This document shows positions 58,821 to 64,000 of a stretch of DNA of 64,000 bases, in pieces. Location: NCBI RefSeq assembly GCF_040256745.1, contig NZ_CP138335.1:2108001-2172000 (forward strand), in the 5' to 3' direction. This DNA comes from Scrofimicrobium sp. R131 (GTDB lineage Bacteria > Actinomycetota > Actinomycetes > Actinomycetales > Actinomycetaceae). The translations under genes and the position numbers were made by a program. The notes beneath the pieces are model-generated. The model searched no databases and had not been told where the DNA came from. It worked only from the letters and a program-made list of their open reading frames with translations. How positions within the stretch are numbered: position 1 is the stretch's first letter; each line of letters opens with the position of its first letter.

Positions 58821-60302
58821 TTACTGCTGCGATTCGGTTTCGCGCTGCCGGTTGCGCCGGACCAGGTACAGGCCCATGGCGATCGTCAGGAAACCAACCC
58901 CGGCGATGGCCAGCAGGACCCGGCCCTGAGCACCGGTGACGGGCAGGGAGGGCAGGTCGCCCTCATCGGAACCAACCTGGGTGTTGACCACCGTGAGGTT
59001 GGCGCCTTCGGCCTGGACGTCGAGCAGTGCCCCACCAATCGCGCCCTTGTAGCCCGCCGGGACCACGGTCTCGTAGACACAGTAGGAGCCCTTGGCTAGG
59101 ACCAACTCGGGGGTCTTCCCGTCGGTGCCGGAAACGTAATTGGAACCCAAGTCAACCTGTTTCATCTCTGCATCGGCAGCGAGCTGATCGTAGGCAGGAC
59201 AGCTCGTCAACCCAGCCTTGGTGTACAGCTCAAAGCCGGCACCGGCCAGCGGCACATTGGCGGTGGCCCCGCGGTTCGAAGCCTCCTTCATGATGTACGC
59301 CCCGCTGTAGAACTCCTCTGGATCGACAACGGAGACATCATTTCCCTTACCGTTGATGGTGATGGTCGCGGTGTTCGAGGTGTCACCCGTACCGTTGGCG
59401 TCAGCGGTAATGGTCAGCACCAGTTTGCCGCCAATGTTGGCATCGAGTAGGGCCAGGCCAGCCGGGTCGACCATCGTCAGGGTCACCAGGCCGGCGGACT
59501 CAGCCAGGGTGTAATCCGTGCCCGCGGTCATAGTTACCTCATCACCATTCGAGTCGAGCAACTGGACCGACGAGGACCCGTAGGTCAGCGCAGAGGACAG
59601 CTGGTCGGTAATCACAAACTGCGTGTAGAGAACCTGATTGCCGTTGTCATCCAGGCCCAGGTTGTTGATCGGCACGGTGATGTCGAAGGTGACGTCCGAG
59701 CCGATGATCTCACCGTTCTTGGTCGCACCTGAACCAACCAGAGCATTCTTCGGGTAGATGTGCACGTCGTAGTTCCACGCCGCACCGGTCCCATTGCCCG
59801 GGAAAGGCACGGTCACCAGGGTCGGAATCATCGCGTACAGGGAGTTGTCGGCCGGGGTCGACTCGTAGACGAAATAGGCCCGGTCCGCCGGTAGACTGGC
59901 AAAGGCGGCCTCCCCATCGACGTCTGTCCTCACTTCTGCCTGGCAGCTCACCGCAACCGGGCTCCCCCCTTCGGTCACCACTAAGTCACCGTTGTTGTCC
60001 ACCGTCCCGACCAGGTCCTTGAGCCGGTCCCAATCGGAAGGCACCGCCAGGTCGATACCGGTGACCGAACAGACGGTGAAGCCCACGTCACCCACGGGCA
60101 GTGCGCCCTGCGGAGGGGTGATCTGGGTACCGTCAGCCGGGCCGAAATCACCGGAACCGGGCTGCTCGAACTTGTGCACGGTCAAGCTACCGGTGCCACC
60201 GTCGCCGGGGGCCGCCAGTGCCGGCACCGACACGGCCAGTCCGGCCGCGCCCACCAGGACTGCTCCGCTCAGGATCGCAGTCATTTTACTTGTTTTCTTC
60301 AA
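58821..60302 (-). CDS. Major pilin, SpaA/SpaH type, LPXTG-anchored
   Basis: Backbone subunit of a sortase-assembled pilus, about 493 aa. The signal peptide (MTAILSGAVLVGAAGLAVSV) is followed by Ig-like domains. The pilin motif with its crosslinking lysine is NYDVHIYPKN. A late E-box-like ETVVPAGY and the C-terminal signal LPVTG, hydrophobic helix and basic tail are present. The start is probably TTG at 60302, because AAGGAAG lies 4-5 nt before it; an ATG at 60317 is in frame but lacks a site. The tip protein gene ends 15 bp before that ATG. Confidence 0.9.
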   Translation of the reverse strand: MKKTSKMTAILSGAVLVGAAGLAVSVPALAAPGDGGTGSLTVHKFEQPGSGDFGPADGTQITPPQGALPVGDVGFTVCSVTGIDLAVPSDWDRLKDLVGTVDNNGDLVVTEGGSPVAVSCQAEVRTDVDGEAAFASLPADRAYFVYESTPADNSLYAMIPTLVTVPFPGNGTGAAWNYDVHIYPKNALVGSGATKNGEIIGSDVTFDITVPINNLGLDDNGNQVLYTQFVITDQLSSALTYGSSSVQLLDSNGDEVTMTAGTDYTLAESAGLVTLTMVDPAGLALLDANIGGKLVLTITADANGTGDTSNTATITINGKGNDVSVVDPEEFYSGAYIMKEASNRGATANVPLAGAGFELYTKAGLTSCPAYDQLAADAEMKQVDLGSNYVSGTDGKTPELVLAKGSYCVYETVVPAGYKGAIGGALLDVQAEGANLTVVNTQVGSDEGDLPSLPVTGAQGRVLLAIAGVGFLTIAMGLYLVRRNRQRETESQQ

Positions 60303-60332
60303 GGAACTTCCTTTCATTTTTTCTCACACTTG

Positions 60333-63300
60333 CTAATCGGATGCCTGCGGGGCACTGGTCCCAGCAGAAGCTATTCGCCACCGTCGATATCCGGAGAGGG
60401 CTCCGGCCGCCAGCAGGCCCCCGCCACCCAGGACCGCAAAGACCCAGGCACCCAGGCCGCCGGTTAGCGGCAATGCCGGCAGCTCCTCCCCAGCCACCGC
60501 CACCAGTCGGAACACCTCGTGGGTTCCGGCCGCCAGGGTCAGACCGTTCAGTCCGGTCCCGCTGAGCGGAAGCCAGCAGTCAGGTGGGATATTGGTCAGG
60601 GTCTCGGCCAAAGGGGCGCAGGTGGGATCGTCCAGGTTCAGCCGTTCTACCCCGGCCACCTGGGTTCCAGTCGGCACCGAACCCACCGACAGGTCGTACT
60701 TCCCCGGACGGATCAGGCTGTTGGCGGCCGTCTCGGTCAGGTTGGCATCGAAAGCGGCTTCCGCGGCCTGCAATTGCAGTTGCCAACCCGAGCCGGCACT
60801 GGTCCCTCCAACTCGGGCCGGAAGCAGGGTGGCCTCCGCGGCTTGGTTCCGCCAGGTGCATTTAACCGTCGGCGTCAGCTTGTCGGGGGTAATGGTCCGC
60901 GCCTCCGGATCAAACATGCCCGCAGGCAGGGCGCCCCCAGATCCATCCGTACAGGTCAGCCCTGCGTCCAGGTAGAAGTTCGCCTGGTCTGGGGCGCCCG
61001 GCGCCACCCTTTCCGAAATGGTGTAGGTTCGATCTCGATCCAGTACCATCGGGGTCCCTCCGTTGAGGATGACTTCTTGCCCATCGGTGTCGGTAGCAAC
61101 AATCTCGAAGTGATCCGGGATCACCGGGCTGGTACCTGTGCCGTAATCATTGGTGGCCACCTCTTTGACTGCTTGCACTTTCAGTTCCACTTCCGTGGTC
61201 AGGCGCAGGGTCAAGTCCCGAGCGGTACTCCACACCGAAGTCGGAATCGACAGTTGGTTCGTGTTTCGGGAGTAGCTGGCTTCCCCCACAACATTGCCGT
61301 TTACATCCAATAGCTCAACGGCTCCCACTACGCGGACCCCAGCCGGGAGGCTCAAAGTGATGTTGGTGATGGCAGAGACGCTATTGACGGCGTGGGAGCT
61401 GAAAAACTGCAAACTGCCGTCGGAAGGAATCACCCCGGTCACGGAGGTGGAGCTGGGAGCAGCGGAGGACACATTGGTCAGTGTGAACCCGTAGGTTCCC
61501 GGCGCCCCCTGGGCAGAAAGGTGCAGGGCCGCATTCGCCAGCGTCAGTCGATAGTCTTCAGTTTCTCCATCAATAACCCAGTCGCTGGCACGCGAGGCCG
61601 CCGATCCCTTCGCGGGTGCGTAGGGACCGGTACTGCCGGGTTGATTATTGAACGGATCCGTATCCAACTGATTCCCAGACGAGGTGGCGTTTACTCGCAG
61701 ATAGTGCTGGCTTGAAGAGAGGGCTGGAGTCGACGGAACCATTACTCGCAGCTCTGCGGATCCACCCGACGCCCTGGCCGTCACTGTGGAGGGGAAACTG
61801 GAGGTATTGCGATTTTGCAGCCACGCCCGCACGGTAGAGTTCGCTGCACGCTCGCCCTGTACCGTCGCGTAGAAACTGTAGTTGGTGCCCAGAGCATAGA
61901 CGCGCTGTTCCGGGTCAAACATCACCCAGGTCTCTGGGTCACCTGGATCGCCATCCCCTCGCCAGGCAGCTTTCACCCCGTCGTCGGTAGCCGAGTGGGA
62001 GTTGTTAGTGGCACCATCGGTATACCATCCGGGGTTCTCCCCCAGGTACACCATGGGTTCATCCCCCGCATTGACCGCGTTCAGGTGGCGTGGACCATCC
62101 TGGGCAATCGTCGACCGGAAGCCCGCATCACCCCAAGATCCCTCAACGCTAACCCCGAAATTTACGGTGGTGACATCATCGCTGCCGGCCTGTACCTGAT
62201 ACTGGGCCGCCAGCACCATCTGTGAGGGGGTCAAAATCTGCGACCCGTTGGTGGCCCCCAGAGTCTGCTTCGGATAATCAATGTAGGATCCCGAGCGGGA
62301 CGGAGCGGTCGATGGAGCCAGGTTCTGTCCGTAGGACTGCACCTGGACACGGTCGATCCCACACAGGGTAGAGAAGGTAATCCCGGTTTGGACGGCATTG
62401 ACCGCGGTCGCTCCCACCGTCACCTGCGGCTGCACCAGCCGCACATAGTAGGTGGTATCGGACGAGGGCGGAGGGACCAGGAAAGAGTACTCGCCACTCA
62501 TGTTCGTAGTCTGTTGGCCCACTACGGTCCCATCCGCGGTGTACAACTGGATTGTTTGATCCGCTAGCGGGGGCTCGCTCGCATCCTGGGCGCCGTTCCG
62601 ATTCAGATCTCGGTAAACAGTACCGTTCAACACGGCAGCCATCTGAGCCGACGCTAAATCATAAATGGAAGCACCTGCTGACCCGGGGACCATGGTGGTG
62701 AGCCCGGTCAGGGGATCCGCCGCAAAGGTGTAGGCCTGCCCCCCACCGACGCCGGGTTGGTTTACTCCTGAGAGATAGAGTTTCCCCTCGTAAAACGCCA
62801 TCCCCCAGGTGTTGGTGCCGTAGATCCGCTGGTAGGTTGACCCGGTTTTCCCCCAAAGAGGCATCACTCCGGAATAGATCCAGCCTCCCCCCAGTCGGTA
62901 CTCAACTTTCACCAACCAGGTGGTTTGCTGGGAGACACCGGTGCCCGGATTGGGAGTCGGTACGTCTGCCACCAACACGTAGGCATCTCCCCTCCCGTCA
63001 ATTGCCATGTCGGAGGCGGGGAACCGGCCATTAAACAGCGAGTGATCGGCTGGGGTCTTTGGTTGCATCACACCGGACTCGGCATAGTTGCCAGTTGCCG
63101 GATCGAAAATCATCATCCGAAACGTGTTACCTAAGGTCGAGTCCTCACCGGAGGTCAGGTAAAGGTACCCGGTGCGCTGGTCCACCTCGCCACCCGACCA
63201 GTACCGATAGCTGCTAGAGGTGGGTTTCGGGACGAAGAAGATCCGATTGGGATGCACATTGTTGGTGAGGGCACCATCCGAGTTGTTGAGCACCTCGGCG

Positions 63301-64000
63301 ATAGAAATAGAGTTGGATCTGGCCGTTCCAATCGGGGGCAGACTGGAAACCAGGGCGGGTGACCCGGTTAGGCTGGCCTCGGCCCAACTCCAGAGGTAGG
63401 ACTTGCCCACCCGGGCACCATTGGCCCCGCCGTCAATGGCCATGGTGGTGAGATCGGATGAACTAGCGCTCCAATAGTTGGGGCCGGTCATATTGCCAAT
63501 TGCAGCCGGCGTGCTGCGGAAGGTACCGGTTGCGTCGGAGGGGGACAGTTCAGTCACAGGGCGCGAATCATGGTTCCGAACGGTTGTTGAGGTGGCGTAG
63601 AGCTTGTTCGGATCGATAACAATGTTCTTCGAACGATTGGTTCCCCGGTACAAGCCCTGATAGGGCTGGTTGGGCACCGGCCCCCAGTGCTGGTCCAGCA
63701 CCACGTCCGAGGGCACCTGACAGGAATAATCGCCAATTTGAGGATTGGTAGCGCGCCCGACCGGGGTTGAAACCGGACCCTCAACTTCACTCTGGGCGAG
63801 CTCGACAGACTCTGCGGGGTCCGCAACTGGTGCCTCCATTGGGTCGGGCTCAGCTCCGGACATCGGAAACTCGTCCGGGCCGGTTCCGGCCTGTTCTGGC
63901 TCTATTTGGTCATTGCTCCCGATCAGCTCAGACTGGTCGATGGCCGACAACAGCTGGTGCACCCCAATCGACGATTTCCCCGACTGAGAATCAGGGCCGG
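60333..64000 (-). CDS. Large LPXTG surface protein, probable pilus tip adhesin, 5' partial
   Basis: First gene of the pilus operon; the frame is still open at the window edge, so the signal peptide lies outside. More than 1,200 residues are visible. An N-terminal globular part is followed near residue 450 by an SdrD_B-like domain (NGTVYRDLNRNGAQDASEPP). A GEVED-like region comes next (TDDGVKAAWRGDGDPGDPET, WVIDGETEDYRLTL). Then follow SpaA/prealbumin-like domains and the sorting signal LPLTG, hydrophobic helix and Arg-rich tail. The order tip, backbone, sortase C is the classical pilus cluster. The ligand is unknown. Confidence 0.85.
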   Translation of the reverse strand, partial: GPDSQSGKSSIGVHQLLSAIDQSELIGSNDQIEPEQAGTGPDEFPMSGAEPDPMEAPVADPAESVELAQSEVEGPVSTPVGRATNPQIGDYSCQVPSDVVLDQHWGPVPNQPYQGLYRGTNRSKNIVIDPNKLYATSTTVRNHDSRPVTELSPSDATGTFRSTPAAIGNMTGPNYWSASSSDLTTMAIDGGANGARVGKSYLWSWAEASLTGSPALVSSLPPIGTARSNSISIAEVLNNSDGALTNNVHPNRIFFVPKPTSSSYRYWSGGEVDQRTGYLYLTSGEDSTLGNTFRMMIFDPATGNYAESGVMQPKTPADHSLFNGRFPASDMAIDGRGDAYVLVADVPTPNPGTGVSQQTTWLVKVEYRLGGGWIYSGVMPLWGKTGSTYQRIYGTNTWGMAFYEGKLYLSGVNQPGVGGGQAYTFAADPLTGLTTMVPGSAGASIYDLASAQMAAVLNGTVYRDLNRNGAQDASEPPLADQTIQLYTADGTVVGQQTTNMSGEYSFLVPPPSSDTTYYVRLVQPQVTVGATAVNAVQTGITFSTLCGIDRVQVQSYGQNLAPSTAPSRSGSYIDYPKQTLGATNGSQILTPSQMVLAAQYQVQAGSDDVTTVNFGVSVEGSWGDAGFRSTIAQDGPRHLNAVNAGDEPMVYLGENPGWYTDGATNNSHSATDDGVKAAWRGDGDPGDPETWVMFDPEQRVYALGTNYSFYATVQGERAANSTVRAWLQNRNTSSFPSTVTARASGGSAELRVMVPSTPALSSSQHYLRVNATSSGNQLDTDPFNNQPGSTGPYAPAKGSAASRASDWVIDGETEDYRLTLANAALHLSAQGAPGTYGFTLTNVSSAAPSSTSVTGVIPSDGSLQFFSSHAVNSVSAITNITLSLPAGVRVVGAVELLDVNGNVVGEASYSRNTNQLSIPTSVWSTARDLTLRLTTEVELKVQAVKEVATNDYGTGTSPVIPDHFEIVATDTDGQEVILNGGTPMVLDRDRTYTISERVAPGAPDQANFYLDAGLTCTDGSGGALPAGMFDPEARTITPDKLTPTVKCTWRNQAAEATLLPARVGGTSAGSGWQLQLQAAEAAFDANLTETAANSLIRPGKYDLSVGSVPTGTQVAGVERLNLDDPTCAPLAETLTNIPPDCWLPLSGTGLNGLTLAAGTHEVFRLVAVAGEELPALPLTGGLGAWVFAVLGGGGLLAAGALSGYRRWRIASAGTSAPQASD

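Overview
This 64-kb window is a high-GC actinobacterial chromosome segment. Class C sortase pili, LPXTG surface proteins, a carbohydrate ABC operon without its own ATPase, a eukaryotic-type UDP-glucose pyrophosphorylase, many TTG/GTG starts and many apparently leaderless genes suggest the order Actinomycetales, probably a host-associated relative of Actinomyces. The family is an inference, not a proof.

Layout. 1-12.7 kb: chromosomal metabolism, with a truncated amino-acid permease, a lipoprotein, UDP-glucose pyrophosphorylase, a phosphoribosyltransferase, TadA, a SAM-riboswitch-controlled metNIQ methionine importer, GluQ, a thiamine-binding protein, a P450, tRNA-Arg, HisRS and PurU. 12.7-24.3 kb: a lower-GC defence island. 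A relic type I restriction-modification locus is split at the SAM-binding motif of HsdM. The insert holds a tightly overlapping operon on the minus strand: DUF3800 protein, HTH regulator, HsdR, HsdM, HsdS, and then a Gabija-like pair, GajA (OLD-type ATPase/TOPRIM nuclease) and GajB (UvrD-like helicase). tRNA-Ser(GCT) lies beside it. 24.6-35.4 kb: an acetyltransferase, membrane proteins, a Gfo/Idh/MocA dehydrogenase, a two-gene ABC exporter, and a LacI-regulated sugar uptake operon with GH43 glycosidase and two perfect palindromic operators. 35.4-37.2 kb: a G-rich tract, two 105-bp tandem repeats carrying eight TGGCAAA(C) sites, a decayed phage head module (ADP-ribosyltransferase minor head protein, small protein, scaffold start) and tRNA-Ser(TGA). 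37.2-57.8 kb: an AGE-family sugar isomerase, HAD phosphatase, SerRS, lipid kinase, prephenate dehydratase, DUF6541 protein, DedA, a flippase-like protein with an internal kinase-like domain, an ABC-F ATPase, a membrane alpha/beta hydrolase, a second Gfo/Idh/MocA protein, a MacB-like ABC system, a methyltransferase and a membrane protein. 57.7-64 kb: a pilus operon on the minus strand (large tip adhesin running off the window, major pilin, class C sortase).

The most notable item is the composite defence operon. Classical type I restriction-modification and Gabija-like genes are joined by successive 4-bp ATGA overlaps, so they are probably translated together, and the whole block sits inside the corpse of an older type I system. 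Several genes are broken at G or C homopolymers (permease, metI, the DUF3800/HTH junction). These may be sequencing errors or slippage sites, and the products should be read with that in mind.
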